Made by a program: the position numbers and the translations under genes
Notes under the pieces: generated by a model
Told to the model about the DNA's origin: nothing
What the model saw: the letters and a program-made list of their open reading frames with translations, nothing else
The model's database searches: none
Assembly: GCF_000968135.1 (NCBI RefSeq)
Contig: NZ_FO538765.1
Coordinates: 1,007,819-1,071,818, forward strand
Source of the DNA: Magnetospira sp. QH-2
GTDB taxonomy: Bacteria > Pseudomonadota > Alphaproteobacteria > Rhodospirillales > Magnetospiraceae
DNA: 64,000 nucleotides
Direction: 5' to 3'
Part shown: positions 44,428 through 53,765 of the stretch, one piece after another
Layout of the letters: each line of letters opens with the position of its first letter
How positions within the stretch are numbered: the stretch's first letter is position 1

Positions 44428-45855
44428 ATGGCGGATCAGAACTCACAGGACGGCGAATCGGCACCGAAACAGGCTTGGGTGGATATCTATGATGTCTCTC
44501 CCTGGGCCGGGAAACAGGCGCCCCTGTCCCGTTCTACCAATATCCCCAAGCTGAGCCGCCGTCGCGGCGCCGCCCAACTGTCGGAAGGCGAAGAGGGGGC
44601 CGATACCCCCTGGACCGAACCGGACCCTGTGCCGAAGTCCGCCGCGACGCCGGTTGATGATGCGCCGGTGCCCGATACCCCCGAAGGCGAGATTCCCTGG
44701 GTAACCCGCGATGAGCCCAATGCGGAAGCTTCTGTGGCGACCGAAGAGCCCGGGCCGGAGATCGTCGAGCCCGCCGCGACCGAATCCGAGGTCGAGGTCG
44801 TGGAGGCCGCCGCCTCGGCCGAAGAAGTGGTGCAGGCCAAAATCGATCCGGAGCCGCAGCCCTATCCGTCGGTTGGCGATTCGGCGGGCGATTCGGACTG
44901 GGCGGAATCGCTGGCTAAAACCGAGAGCACGGACCAAGACGAGGACGACATGGCAAAGAAGAAGGCAGCTAAGGTGACGGAAGAACCCGCTCCCGTGACA
45001 GAGACACCGGTCGTAGAAGACGTCGCGGAGGAAGTGATCATCGAGGAAGTGGTCGAGGCGGCCGTGGCCGAAGCCCTTTCCGAGCCCGTGGAAGCCGAAT
45101 CGGCGCCAGTCGAGGACGATGTCGAGGACGATGTCGAGGACGATGTCGCAGAGATTTCCGAGAAATCCGAGGATGAGGCCCCTGCCTCCGAGGCGGCTGA
45201 AGAGGTCGCCGAGGAAGAGGCCGAGGAAACCGACCAGGGCGAAGAGATCGTTGCCCAGAGTGTCGCCGCCTTGCGCCAGAAACTGGCCAAAGATGTGGGC
45301 AACGATACCCTGCGCAAGATGATTTATGAGAAGGAAGGGGTCTTGCCGTCCGAAGGCAATCCCTGGAAGACCAATGGAGATGGAGGCGATGCCTCCGCGA
45401 ACAGCAGCAACGAGGGACAAGAAATGACAGCAGCAACAGCGACCCCCGTCGAGGGAGTGTTCGGTGGCGTGGTGAATCTGGTTCGCAGTGGTGCCGTAAC
45501 CACCTTCAACGTCACCAAGGGCGTGGCCACTGGGTTCGGAGACAACCTGACCTTCGGTGCGACCGAATTGGTCAAGGACGGCAAGGCCCTCGGCCTGGGC
45601 GTCGCGGGCATGGGCATGCGTGCCGGGACCGAGTTCGTCGAATGCGTCAAGGTCGGCGCGGTGGAGATCGTCAAGGATACCGGTAGTGTCGCCACCGGCG
45701 CCGCTTCCAGCGTCACGTCGCTGTTCTCCAAGAGCGAAGGCGCCGAGGAAGCCGCTCCGGCAACCGAGGAAGCCCCGGTGACCGAAGAAGCCCCGGCCGC
45801 TGAAGAAGCCCCTGCCGAGGCCGCCACTGAAGAAGCAGAGGCCGATAAGTCCTAA
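44428..45855 (+). CDS. mamJ: MamJ-type acidic chain-assembly protein
   Basis: A 475-aa, strongly acidic, Pro/Ala/Glu-rich protein. Positionally it is MamJ, lying between mamE and mamK. Residues about 70-290 are low-complexity, with an exact Glu-Asp-Asp-Val repeat near residue 230. Residues about 335-430 form a more hydrophobic, Gly-rich conserved block (GVFGGVVNLV, TFGATELVKDGKALGLGVAG), and an acidic tail ends the protein. MamJ links magnetosomes to MamK filaments; sequence identity in this family is low, so the call rests on order, acidity and the C-terminal block. GGAG precedes the start. Confidence 0.82.
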   Translation: MADQNSQDGESAPKQAWVDIYDVSPWAGKQAPLSRSTNIPKLSRRRGAAQLSEGEEGADTPWTEPDPVPKSAATPVDDAPVPDTPEGEIPWVTRDEPNAEASVATEEPGPEIVEPAATESEVEVVEAAASAEEVVQAKIDPEPQPYPSVGDSAGDSDWAESLAKTESTDQDEDDMAKKKAAKVTEEPAPVTETPVVEDVAEEVIIEEVVEAAVAEALSEPVEAESAPVEDDVEDDVEDDVAEISEKSEDEAPASEAAEEVAEEEAEETDQGEEIVAQSVAALRQKLAKDVGNDTLRKMIYEKEGVLPSEGNPWKTNGDGGDASANSSNEGQEMTAATATPVEGVFGGVVNLVRSGAVTTFNVTKGVATGFGDNLTFGATELVKDGKALGLGVAGMGMRAGTEFVECVKVGAVEIVKDTGSVATGAASSVTSLFSKSEGAEEAAPATEEAPVTEEAPAAEEAPAEAATEEAEADKS

Positions 45856-45996
45856 GTCTCAGAAGGTTTATCCTGTCCGATGCAATTGCGACACAGGAGC
45901 AAATACTGTGTTGCGAAGTCGCCAGGTTGGGAGCAGTATCCCGACCGGGCCGGTAGAATCGGTACAAGATAACCTCGATGACGAAGGAGTGCCTCC

Positions 45997-47082
45997 ATGA
46001 ATGCTGACAACGACGGACTGGTGATCGACATGGCAGCGGATACCGCGCCCGCCCCTAAGACCAAAAAGCGCCTGCGCCTGGGCATCGACTTGGGCACATC
46101 GCACACGGCGATCATGTCTGATCGTGGAGCCAAGGCCATGGTCAGTTCCGTGGTCGGGTATCCCAAGGATATCGTCGGCGTGAAGCTGCTGGGGGCGCCC
46201 TATGTGGTCGGCGATCGGGCCATCGCCACCCGGTCCTATCTGGAGCTGCGCTATCCGTTGGAAGACGGCGTGATTCGCGAACTGGGCGACCGGGACATGG
46301 AAGTGGCCCGTCACCTGTTCAAGCATGTGCTGGCCCTGTCCAAGCCCGAAGAGGGGGACGAGGTCTGTGCCATCATCGGCGTGCCCGCCCGCGCTTCCAA
46401 CGCCAACAAGGAATTGCTGCTGGGGCTGGCACGTGAAGTGGTTCAAACGGCCATGGTGGTTTCCGAGCCGTTCATGGTTGCCTTTGGTCAGGGTAAACTG
46501 GTCAACAGCCTGGTGATCGATATCGGCGCGGGGACCATCGACATCTGCGCGCTGAAGGGCATGGTCCCGGCACCGGAAGATCAGATCACCATCCCCAAGG
46601 CCGGCAACTTTGTCGACGAGCGTTTGCAAGTGGCCATTATCGATCTTTATCCCGATGTGCAGATCAATGCCCATGTGGCCCGTGCCATCAAGGAAGCCCA
46701 TTCCTTCGTCGGCAAGGCGGCCAGCCCGATCAAGGCCAATCTGCGGGTGGATGGCAAGCCCGTGGAACGGGATGTGACCGCGGCGATTCAGGCGGCCTGC
46801 GAATCCATTCTGCCCGACGTACTGGAAGGCATCGAGACGCTGATTCGCAACTTCCCGCCCGAAGATCAGGCCACGGTGCTGAAGAATATCATCGTCGCCG
46901 GGGGCGGCTCGCGTATTGCCGGGCTCGAGACCTATATCAAGAATCACCTGTCCGATTACGGTGAAGTGGAAGTGACCTGTGTCCAGGATCCGGATTACGA
47001 CGGCGCCGGTGGCGCACTGAAACTGGCACAGGAACTGCCGCCGGAATACTGGGGGCAGTTGGGGGATATGGTCAGCGGCTGA
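45997..47082 (+). CDS. mamK: MamK actin-like filament protein
   Basis: A 361-aa bacterial actin forming the cytoskeletal track of the magnetosome chain. The nucleotide pocket is complete: phosphate 1 loop LGIDLGTSHTA (residues about 28-38), phosphate 2 loop VIDIGAGTIDIC and adenosine loop IIVAGGGSRIAGLE. Length is typical. An AAGGAG ribosome site precedes the ATG. The extended N-terminal 25 residues are Ala/Asp-rich. It follows the MamJ gene after a 141-bp gap, as in related islands. Confidence 0.96.
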   Translation: MNADNDGLVIDMAADTAPAPKTKKRLRLGIDLGTSHTAIMSDRGAKAMVSSVVGYPKDIVGVKLLGAPYVVGDRAIATRSYLELRYPLEDGVIRELGDRDMEVARHLFKHVLALSKPEEGDEVCAIIGVPARASNANKELLLGLAREVVQTAMVVSEPFMVAFGQGKLVNSLVIDIGAGTIDICALKGMVPAPEDQITIPKAGNFVDERLQVAIIDLYPDVQINAHVARAIKEAHSFVGKAASPIKANLRVDGKPVERDVTAAIQAACESILPDVLEGIETLIRNFPPEDQATVLKNIIVAGGGSRIAGLETYIKNHLSDYGEVEVTCVQDPDYDGAGGALKLAQELPPEYWGQLGDMVSG

Positions 47083-47152
47083 CAAAGCGTCACAAACAGG
47101 CTATAGACCATAAGGAAATTCAGGGTATCCGGCGAAAGGGTTCGAAGAAGGC

Positions 47153-47404
47153 ATGGCGACATTGGTCATCTATATGGTCCTCGTGATTGGGATCGTGCTG
47201 TTCGCCAGCCAGAACCTGGACATGGTGAGCGTTCACCTGATCGCCGGGAATCCGGTGGAAGTACCGTTGATCGTGGTGGTTGGGCTGTCGTTTTTCGTCG
47301 GCTTCGTGACCGCCATTTTCAGCGTGATCATCAAGACCTTGCGGGATCGGGGGAAGCAGAACCGCTACGCAAGACCTCCAGGTAATCAAATCCGCCGCAT
47401 GTAG
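47153..47404 (+). CDS. mamL: MamL magnetosome membrane-biogenesis protein
   Basis: An 83-aa protein with two membrane helices (residues about 3-18 and 39-60, LapA-like topology). It ends in a strongly basic tail (TLRDRGKQNRYARPPGNQIRRM), which in MamL is thought to help bend the membrane. It is essential for magnetosome vesicle formation in Magnetospirillum. Position between mamK and mamM confirms identity. Confidence 0.93.
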   Translation: MATLVIYMVLVIGIVLFASQNLDMVSVHLIAGNPVEVPLIVVVGLSFFVGFVTAIFSVIIKTLRDRGKQNRYARPPGNQIRRM

Positions 47405-47476
47405 GCGGGTTTGTCCTTGCGTCCCGGTGGGCGGACAGCGTAAGGAAAAGGGAACAAAGAAGCAGGGCGAAGAGTA

Positions 47477-48421
47477 ATGCGTTACGAAAAGTGTGTGACC
47501 TGTTCGAAGACCGTGGGCTGGGTCGGCCTCATCACCAACAGCGTGCTGATGGTGATGAAGCTGTTTGTGGGCCTGATTGCCGGGTCTCAGGCCATGGTCG
47601 CCGACGCCATGTACTCCGCCAAGGATTTGATTTCGTCCATTTTGGTGATCATCGGCATGACCGTGTCCACCAAGCCTTTGGACGAGGAGCATCCCTACGG
47701 TCATGGCAAGGTCGAGTTCATTCTGTCCTTCGCCATCTCGGTGATCTTCATGATCGTCACCGGCTATCTGCTGGTCCATGCCGTCACCGTGCTGCTGACC
47801 CATGACGAACACAAGGCGCCGCATATGATCGCCCTGTGGGCGGCTTTGTTGTCGGTGGCTGTCAATGTGTTCATGTATTACTATTCGCGCTGTGTCTCCA
47901 TCGAGTCCAACAGCCCCATGGTGCGCACCCTGGCCAAGCATCACCACGCGGACGCCACGGCGTCGGCCGGTGTGGCGGCGGGCATCGTCGGCGCCCATTA
48001 CCTGAACATGCCCTGGATCGATCCGGTGATCGCGGTCATCGAGACCATCCATCTGCTCTACTTGGGCGGTGACGTGTTCTGGGATTCCTTCAAGGGCCTG
48101 ATGGATCGTAGTCTGTCGCCCAAGGCCCGCGACGGCCTGAAGAAACTGATCGAGACCACCGAAGGCGTGCAGGAAGTGCGTTATCTTCGTTCCCGCCGCG
48201 TGGGCCAGGAAATCTGGGCCGAAGTGGTGGTCGGCGTGGATGCGGAAATCTCCATCGACGAGGCCTATGACATCTGTGAATCGGTGAAGCGCCGTATTCT
48301 GTCCCGGGTTTCCCATGTGGGTCATTTGACGGTCAACGCCGAAACCGGCGAGATCAGCGACGAACTGCGATTGGCTTGGGAAAAAGACAATCCGACCTTG
48401 GTGACCGCCCAGGAGGGCTGA
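47477..48421 (+). CDS. mamM: MamM cation diffusion facilitator
   Basis: A 314-aa CDF-family transporter of the magnetosome membrane, importing iron with MamB. Six membrane helices carry metal-site patterns Y-x3-D (MYSAKD) and H-x3-D (HHHADATAS). A cytoplasmic C-terminal domain of about 100 residues follows, the dimerisation and metal-sensing part. It begins MRYEKCVTC. The gene precedes mamN by 4 bp, so they are tightly coupled. Confidence 0.95.
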   Translation: MRYEKCVTCSKTVGWVGLITNSVLMVMKLFVGLIAGSQAMVADAMYSAKDLISSILVIIGMTVSTKPLDEEHPYGHGKVEFILSFAISVIFMIVTGYLLVHAVTVLLTHDEHKAPHMIALWAALLSVAVNVFMYYYSRCVSIESNSPMVRTLAKHHHADATASAGVAAGIVGAHYLNMPWIDPVIAVIETIHLLYLGGDVFWDSFKGLMDRSLSPKARDGLKKLIETTEGVQEVRYLRSRRVGQEIWAEVVVGVDAEISIDEAYDICESVKRRILSRVSHVGHLTVNAETGEISDELRLAWEKDNPTLVTAQEG

Positions 48422-48425
48422 CCTC

Positions 48426-49733
48426 TTGGATACCCTCGTCGCTCTGGCCATCTTTCTCGGGGTCTTTACCGTCATTTTCAAAGGAATGATCGACCGGCAT
48501 TCGGCGGTGCTTTATGGCGCCATCGCCATGATCCTGGTCGGAGCGCTTTCCGGATTCTACTCCTTCTCCGATGCCATTGACGCGATTTACTTCGAGACCC
48601 TGGCGCTGATCTTCGGCATGAGTGCCATCTCGTCGCTGCTGGCCCGTTCGGGTGTTTTCGCTCATCTGGCCGACCGTGCCGCGCGATCGTCCGGGGGCAA
48701 TGCCTTTTGGCTGCTGTTGGTGTTCAGCCTGCTGACCTATGCCCTATCGCTGACCATCAATAATTTGGCAACCATGGTGGTGTTGCTACCGGTGACCCTG
48801 GCCACCTGTCGGCGCATGAAGATCAATCCCATTCCCGTGCTCATCGCCGAGATCGTGTCTTCCAATCTGGGTGGCGCTTCGACCATGGTCGGCGACTTCC
48901 CCAACATGATCATCGCCTCGGCGGCACAATTGAGCTTCCTGGATTTCATCGGCGGCATGATGGTGCCATGTTTGGTCCTGTTGACCGCCGCCCTCTTGTT
49001 TTTCCAATCCCGGCGTCACGAATTGCGGGTGGTGCCTTCCGGCCCAGTGGAAGACGATGACCAAGACGATTGGGAACTGCCAAGGATCGATCAATTCCGG
49101 CTGCGCCTGGGGCTGATGACCCTGGGGCTGGCCATTCTCGGTTTTCTGATGGCCGATGCCTTGCAGATCCGTCCCGGTTGGATCGCGCTCATGGCCGGAG
49201 TGATCGCGGCCGCCGGAGCCCGTTTCGGTAACGACGAGATCGCCGAGGCCTGCGGTGTCAGCGATATCCAGTTTTTCGCCGGGTTGTTCATCTTGGTTGG
49301 TGGCTTGGTGGCTGCCGGCGTGCCCGACGGATTCTCATCGGCCATTTACGCCATTGCCGGAGACAGCGAAGCCGGGCGGTTGCTGGTGATGATGTGGACC
49401 GCCGCCGGCTCGACCATTTTCCTCAATGCCGGTCCTTCGACGGCGTTGTTCGTCTCCCTGGCGCCCGGACTGGTGGCCGATGTGCAGGATCCAACCGTCT
49501 GGTGGGCCTTGTCCCTTGGCGTGCAAGCCGGGTCCTCGGCGGCTCTGACCGGGGCCACGGCGGGGGCCGTCGCGGCAACCCAGCTCAGTGCCTATCTGCG
49601 CGACCACCCGGACATGCTGGCTCATATGCCCGAAGGGAGAACCTTGGATTTCAAGGAGTTTTTACGTTGGGGGCTGCCGCTGATGGGGATTTTCCTGTTG
49701 TTGTCGTCCCTTTACGTCCTGCTGATCATATGA
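48426..49733 (+). CDS. mamN: MamN ion-transporter-like protein
   Basis: A 435-aa, 10-12-helix protein of the ArsB/NhaD-like superfamily. In the magnetosome it may export protons released by magnetite formation. Conserved stretches include TINNLATMVVLLPVTLATCRR, LGGASTMVGDFPNMIIAS and a late SAALTGATAGAVAATQLS. The start is TTG at 48426, supported by AGGAGGG about 8 nt upstream, an unusual but well-backed choice. Its neighbours are mamM and mamO. Confidence 0.93.
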   Translation: MDTLVALAIFLGVFTVIFKGMIDRHSAVLYGAIAMILVGALSGFYSFSDAIDAIYFETLALIFGMSAISSLLARSGVFAHLADRAARSSGGNAFWLLLVFSLLTYALSLTINNLATMVVLLPVTLATCRRMKINPIPVLIAEIVSSNLGGASTMVGDFPNMIIASAAQLSFLDFIGGMMVPCLVLLTAALLFFQSRRHELRVVPSGPVEDDDQDDWELPRIDQFRLRLGLMTLGLAILGFLMADALQIRPGWIALMAGVIAAAGARFGNDEIAEACGVSDIQFFAGLFILVGGLVAAGVPDGFSSAIYAIAGDSEAGRLLVMMWTAAGSTIFLNAGPSTALFVSLAPGLVADVQDPTVWWALSLGVQAGSSAALTGATAGAVAATQLSAYLRDHPDMLAHMPEGRTLDFKEFLRWGLPLMGIFLLLSSLYVLLII

Positions 49734-49882
49734 TACCTACATCATCATCGGAGAGGTGTGCCGGAGTGGGGGATTCCCAGGGAAAACCTGAGATTTTCAG
49801 TTTCCGTAAGGGAACATTTGCTTCGTCCATGTCTTCACCAAATGCGGTCATCATGACCGAATAAAACCGACGGGTTTGCGGA

Positions 49883-51904
49883 ATGATCGAAAGTGAAGAG
49901 ATAAGCGGCCATATGGCACGCAACACCATTCTCTTTTGTACAAGGGAGTGGCGAATACCCACACTGATTCTGACAGTGTTTGTATTGCTGACGTTCGGCT
50001 GGGGATTCTACCTCCTCTCAAGCTACGGAGAGGACGACTACTTCGAATCCTATGCCGAAACATCGGTAACGAACTTCCTGTTTAGGGATGTGGCGGCCCC
50101 AGACCTGCAAAGGCTCTATCAGACGGTACCGCCCGCCGTGGTGGGGATCGGCAGCGGGACCATCAACCAGTCCATTACCGCGTCCGGTGCCCTGGTGGGC
50201 TCTGGCGGATATGTGGTGACCGCGCTGCATGCGGTGCAGGACGTGGAAAACCTGCGGGTCTATGTGCGGACGCCCTCCGGGCCGAAGCAATATGACGCCC
50301 AGGTGGTCAAGTCGGAAGCCACCCACGACATTGCCTTGCTGAAGCTGCTGACCAACGACAAGTTCATGTTCTTCGAACTGTCCAATACCCAGCAGCAGGT
50401 GCCGGTCAATGTTTATGCCTTCGGGCATGGGGGATCGGGCAGCGCCATCGTCAAGGCAGGCACGGTTTTGGCCCGGCATGAGGCGGTGACCGTTGGCAAG
50501 GCCGGGATCTCCCATCTGATCCGTACCGATGCGGTCTACAGTTGGGAGCAGACGGGCGGTCCGCTGGTGGATAGCTCGGGCAAGCTGATCGGCATCAATG
50601 TCGCCTTGCAAGATGGTACGGGCAACCTGGTCGGTTACGCCGTTCCGGCCCATGTGCTGGCGGCCCACTTCCAGGACGTGGTGCCCTTCAAGATCGACGG
50701 CAAGGTGGCGCATCTGGCTCCGGCTCCCGAAGCCGCCCCCGCCGCCTTCCCGGGGACAAAGGCCATGGCCAAAAACGTGGCCGTGCCGCCGACCAGCGAG
50801 TTGGGCACCAGCGGAGCTTCCGCTTGGTGGGCCCAGGCGCGCGCGCTGGTCGGGTCGGAGCAGGGCGCGCCGAAGGCATTCAATATCGCCATGGGACAGC
50901 CTCAGGCTCCCCCGGCGGCACCACAGGAGATGCCACCCACCGTGGCCCCCTCACCGATCATGGATCCGCATCAGGTCCATTTTCCTGACATTCTCCTAGA
51001 TACTGATCATCTTTTATCCGGCCGCGTTGCCGGACTTCCTTTGGCGGATATCGCCGGTTTAACCCTTTTATCGATTATTTCCGGAATTCTGGGCGGCATG
51101 ATGACCATGGGCGGCGGCGTTTTGCAGGTCGCGGGCATGATGGTGTTCTTTGGCTACGGCATGTATTTGATCCGGCCGGTGGCTTACCTGACCAATATTT
51201 TTGTGTATGGCGCGGCATCCTATCGGAATTCCAAGACCGACCTGGTGATGTGGGCCAAGGTCCGGGCCTTGACCCCCTGGGCCGTGATCGGCGTGGCATC
51301 GGGCTACTTTATTGGCAACTGGGCCGGGGACTCGGTGGTCAAGCTGCTGCTTGGTGGCTTCGCCCTGTTGATGACCGCCAAGGCCTTGCAGGAACTGTTG
51401 GTCGATCATGCCGACCAGATTGTGTTGCGGCGTCGGGCCAAGAAGGGCAAGACCCACCTGGACGACGAAGACATGGACATGATGTTCGGCGAACAGGCCG
51501 AGCAGGAAAAACAGGAACGGAAACTATCGGTGTGGCTGTCCGTGGCTCTTGGCCTGCCCATGGGCCTGATCAGCGGTATCCTGGGGATCAGCGGCGGCGT
51601 GGTTGAAGTGCCTTTGCAGCGCTACCTGGGTCGGGTCGCCTTGCAAAACGCCATCGCCAATGCCTCGGTGCTGGTCTTTTGGGCCTCTATCAGTGGTGCT
51701 GCCGTGGCCTTTACCCATGGCATCAGTACCGGCCTGATCGATTGGAACGCGCCCTTTACCCTGGCGGCGGTGATGATCCCCGGCGCCTTTATCGGTGGCT
51801 GGATCGGCGCCAAGCTGATGCGCAAGCTGCCGGTGGTGGTGCTCAAGGGCGGCTATGCCCTGGTCATGCTGGCCATTGCGGTCAAGCTGCTGTTTTTGAA
51901 CTGA
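49883..51904 (+). CDS. mamO: MamO: trypsin-like pseudoprotease fused to a TauE-type transporter
   Basis: A 673-aa magnetosome protein required for magnetite nucleation. An N-terminal helix (residues about 29-47) anchors a trypsin-like domain with His116 and Asp149, but the nucleophile position is Thr224 (QTGGPLV). This fits the known catalytic loss in MamO, where the domain binds metal and activates MamE. Residues about 385-670 are an eight-helix TauE/SafE-like transporter (GGMMTMGGGVLQVAGM, GISGGVVEVPLQRYLG). The start at 49883 matches the MIE-type N terminus; an ATG at 49913 is possible. Confidence 0.95.
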   Translation: MIESEEISGHMARNTILFCTREWRIPTLILTVFVLLTFGWGFYLLSSYGEDDYFESYAETSVTNFLFRDVAAPDLQRLYQTVPPAVVGIGSGTINQSITASGALVGSGGYVVTALHAVQDVENLRVYVRTPSGPKQYDAQVVKSEATHDIALLKLLTNDKFMFFELSNTQQQVPVNVYAFGHGGSGSAIVKAGTVLARHEAVTVGKAGISHLIRTDAVYSWEQTGGPLVDSSGKLIGINVALQDGTGNLVGYAVPAHVLAAHFQDVVPFKIDGKVAHLAPAPEAAPAAFPGTKAMAKNVAVPPTSELGTSGASAWWAQARALVGSEQGAPKAFNIAMGQPQAPPAAPQEMPPTVAPSPIMDPHQVHFPDILLDTDHLLSGRVAGLPLADIAGLTLLSIISGILGGMMTMGGGVLQVAGMMVFFGYGMYLIRPVAYLTNIFVYGAASYRNSKTDLVMWAKVRALTPWAVIGVASGYFIGNWAGDSVVKLLLGGFALLMTAKALQELLVDHADQIVLRRRAKKGKTHLDDEDMDMMFGEQAEQEKQERKLSVWLSVALGLPMGLISGILGISGGVVEVPLQRYLGRVALQNAIANASVLVFWASISGAAVAFTHGISTGLIDWNAPFTLAAVMIPGAFIGGWIGAKLMRKLPVVVLKGGYALVMLAIAVKLLFLN

Positions 51905-51923
51905 GCGCCGGGCGGGATCGAGT

Positions 51924-53030
51924 ATGGAAGTCAATAAAAACCTGATCATTGTCGGGGCCACCTTGGCCACCATGGCCGCCGTGGTGTTGGTGGGATTCGC
52001 CACCCATGATCTGTGGAAGGACGGCATCGGCACCACCCGGGCCGATCGTCCGACCCTGGCTCAGGACATGGCCGACCCGGAAGTCAGGGCCTTGCCCGGC
52101 GAGACCGATGGCCTACCGTTTTCCATGCTGGCCGATCAACAGCCTATCCGGCAGCAGTTACAAAATCCCAAGCCGACGGACCCCAAGAGCATGCCCGCCC
52201 AAGCGGCTCAGCCGGTCCAGGCGGCGTTTCAAGGGGCTCCGCAGCAGTTCGCCGGGGTTCAGCCATCTCCGGTGACACCGCAATTCTCCTTGCCCGAACA
52301 GCAACAAAATCAAGTGCAACCGCGGGATCAGGCTCCCAACCAGCCGACCCCGCAGCCCTGGCAGCGGCAGACCACGGCGGGGGCTGCCGCGCGCATGGGC
52401 GACGTGAAGCCCATGCAGATGGTCGATACGGCCCAGCCGACTCCGCCCAATTACATCCCCAAAGACTTGCTGCCCTACGAAATCCATTGGCAGGGTCTCG
52501 ATGCCCGGCAGATGACCACCGAACTGGCCCGCAAGCTTCAGATGCCATTGTGGCTTGAGGGGCTGATGGTAGGCGAGGTAACCATGAATGCCGCCGATTC
52601 CGGCATGCTGGGCGGCGACGTGATTGTTGCGTTGGAAGATCAGCCCATTGTCCTGTTGACGGATCTGCATAAGCAAAGCCGTATTCATCGACACAAAAAG
52701 TCGGTGAAGATCTCGGTCTTCCGCAAGCGCAAGAAAATGGTTGGCAACGAATATGCCATGCGTCGCCTGACCTTTGTCATGCACGGCAACCCCGATGTGG
52801 GCTTGGCTCAGTTGGAAGGGGCGCCGATGATCATGCCGGGCGACCCGCGGCCCCATAGCGACCGCGGCCCCTGTACCAAGTGCCACGCCATCGGCAAGGG
52901 ATTCGAGTTGACCCCCGATCCCGATCTGATAACATTGCCTCCGCCGCCCATATTGAAGGATGTGGCGCTCCGTGAGGCTCGTCCTCACGAAGATCGGGGG
53001 CCCTGCGTGGCCTGCCACGTAATACAGTAG
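51924..53030 (+). CDS. mamP: MamP magnetochrome iron oxidase
   Basis: A 368-aa protein. After an N-terminal anchor (residues about 5-24) and a long Gln/Pro-rich linker (about 60-170, longer than in the roughly 270-aa Magnetospirillum MamP) come a PDZ domain (about 195-290) and two c-type heme motifs, CTKCH at 317 and CVACH at 361, each behind PH-x-DRGPC. MamP oxidises Fe(II) to make mixed-valence ferrihydrite. A short imperfect tandem duplication covers the stop codon and the bases after it. Confidence 0.95.
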   Translation: MEVNKNLIIVGATLATMAAVVLVGFATHDLWKDGIGTTRADRPTLAQDMADPEVRALPGETDGLPFSMLADQQPIRQQLQNPKPTDPKSMPAQAAQPVQAAFQGAPQQFAGVQPSPVTPQFSLPEQQQNQVQPRDQAPNQPTPQPWQRQTTAGAAARMGDVKPMQMVDTAQPTPPNYIPKDLLPYEIHWQGLDARQMTTELARKLQMPLWLEGLMVGEVTMNAADSGMLGGDVIVALEDQPIVLLTDLHKQSRIHRHKKSVKISVFRKRKKMVGNEYAMRRLTFVMHGNPDVGLAQLEGAPMIMPGDPRPHSDRGPCTKCHAIGKGFELTPDPDLITLPPPPILKDVALREARPHEDRGPCVACHVIQ

Positions 53031-53060
53031 GTGCCGTGGCCTGCCACGTTATTCGTTAGT
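53005..53060. repeat. Tandem duplication at the mamP stop
   Basis: The last bases of mamP (GTGGCCTGCCACGTAATACAG then TAG) are repeated imperfectly just downstream (GTGGCCTGCCACGTTATTCG then TTAG). The core GTGGCCTGCCAC is itself nearly palindromic, so two small hairpins result. Confidence 0.75.
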
Positions 53061-53099
53061 TTTCATCTTATTCGATCATGACCGCCAAAAGAGGAACAC

Positions 53100-53741
53100 A
53101 TGGGCCAAAATCTTGACCTCATGGACACGTTGGGTTTGTACGCACAGCAGACGACCTTGGTTCTGCAACGCATCACCGGCAATATGGTGAGCGGGTTTCA
53201 GTCCGTGTTCAGCATCAGTGACCAGGCCAAGGCCGATTTCTACCGCGACAAGGGTATTGTCGCCGCGAAGAAGGGCCAGTATGACCGCGCCGTGGTCATG
53301 CTCGATGCGGTGCACGAGCAGTATCCCGATGATTTCGAAGCCATGCTGTTCCTGGGCGTGGCCTGTCTGAAGACCGGGCAGATGGAGCGCGGGGTCAAAC
53401 TACTGGAAACCGCCCATGCCACCGGACGGGACAAGGTCAAGACCGCCGCGACCCTCGGGGTGGCCTATGCGCGGATCGAAAGTTTTGAGAAAGCCATCCC
53501 GCTGCTGCGGGAAGCGCTTGAAAACGCTCCGAATAACTTTAACATCATATACCGTTTGGGATTGGCGCTCGACAATCAGGGCCAGCATGACGCGGCCATC
53601 GAGCAGTTCAATGCCGCGTTGGAGATCAAGGCAACGGACCCCCGGGTACACCGGGCCATCGCCTTTGCCTATGAGCAGAAGGGTGACCACGAAACCGCCG
53701 TGGCGCACTTCAAGAAAGCCAGCGATCTGGAAGACGATTGA
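53100..53741 (+). CDS. mamA: MamA tetratricopeptide coat protein
   Basis: A 213-aa TPR protein that self-assembles on the cytoplasmic face of magnetosomes. Five or so repeats fill residues about 40-210 (DKGIVAAKKGQYDRAVVML, LFLGVACLKTGQMERGVKLLE, YRLGLALDNQGQHDAAIEQF). Length and position between mamP and mamQ are standard. GAGGAACAC precedes the ATG. Confidence 0.95.
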   Translation: MGQNLDLMDTLGLYAQQTTLVLQRITGNMVSGFQSVFSISDQAKADFYRDKGIVAAKKGQYDRAVVMLDAVHEQYPDDFEAMLFLGVACLKTGQMERGVKLLETAHATGRDKVKTAATLGVAYARIESFEKAIPLLREALENAPNNFNIIYRLGLALDNQGQHDAAIEQFNAALEIKATDPRVHRAIAFAYEQKGDHETAVAHFKKASDLEDD

Positions 53742-53765
53742 GTGAACCGGGGGTAGGCAAGGATT

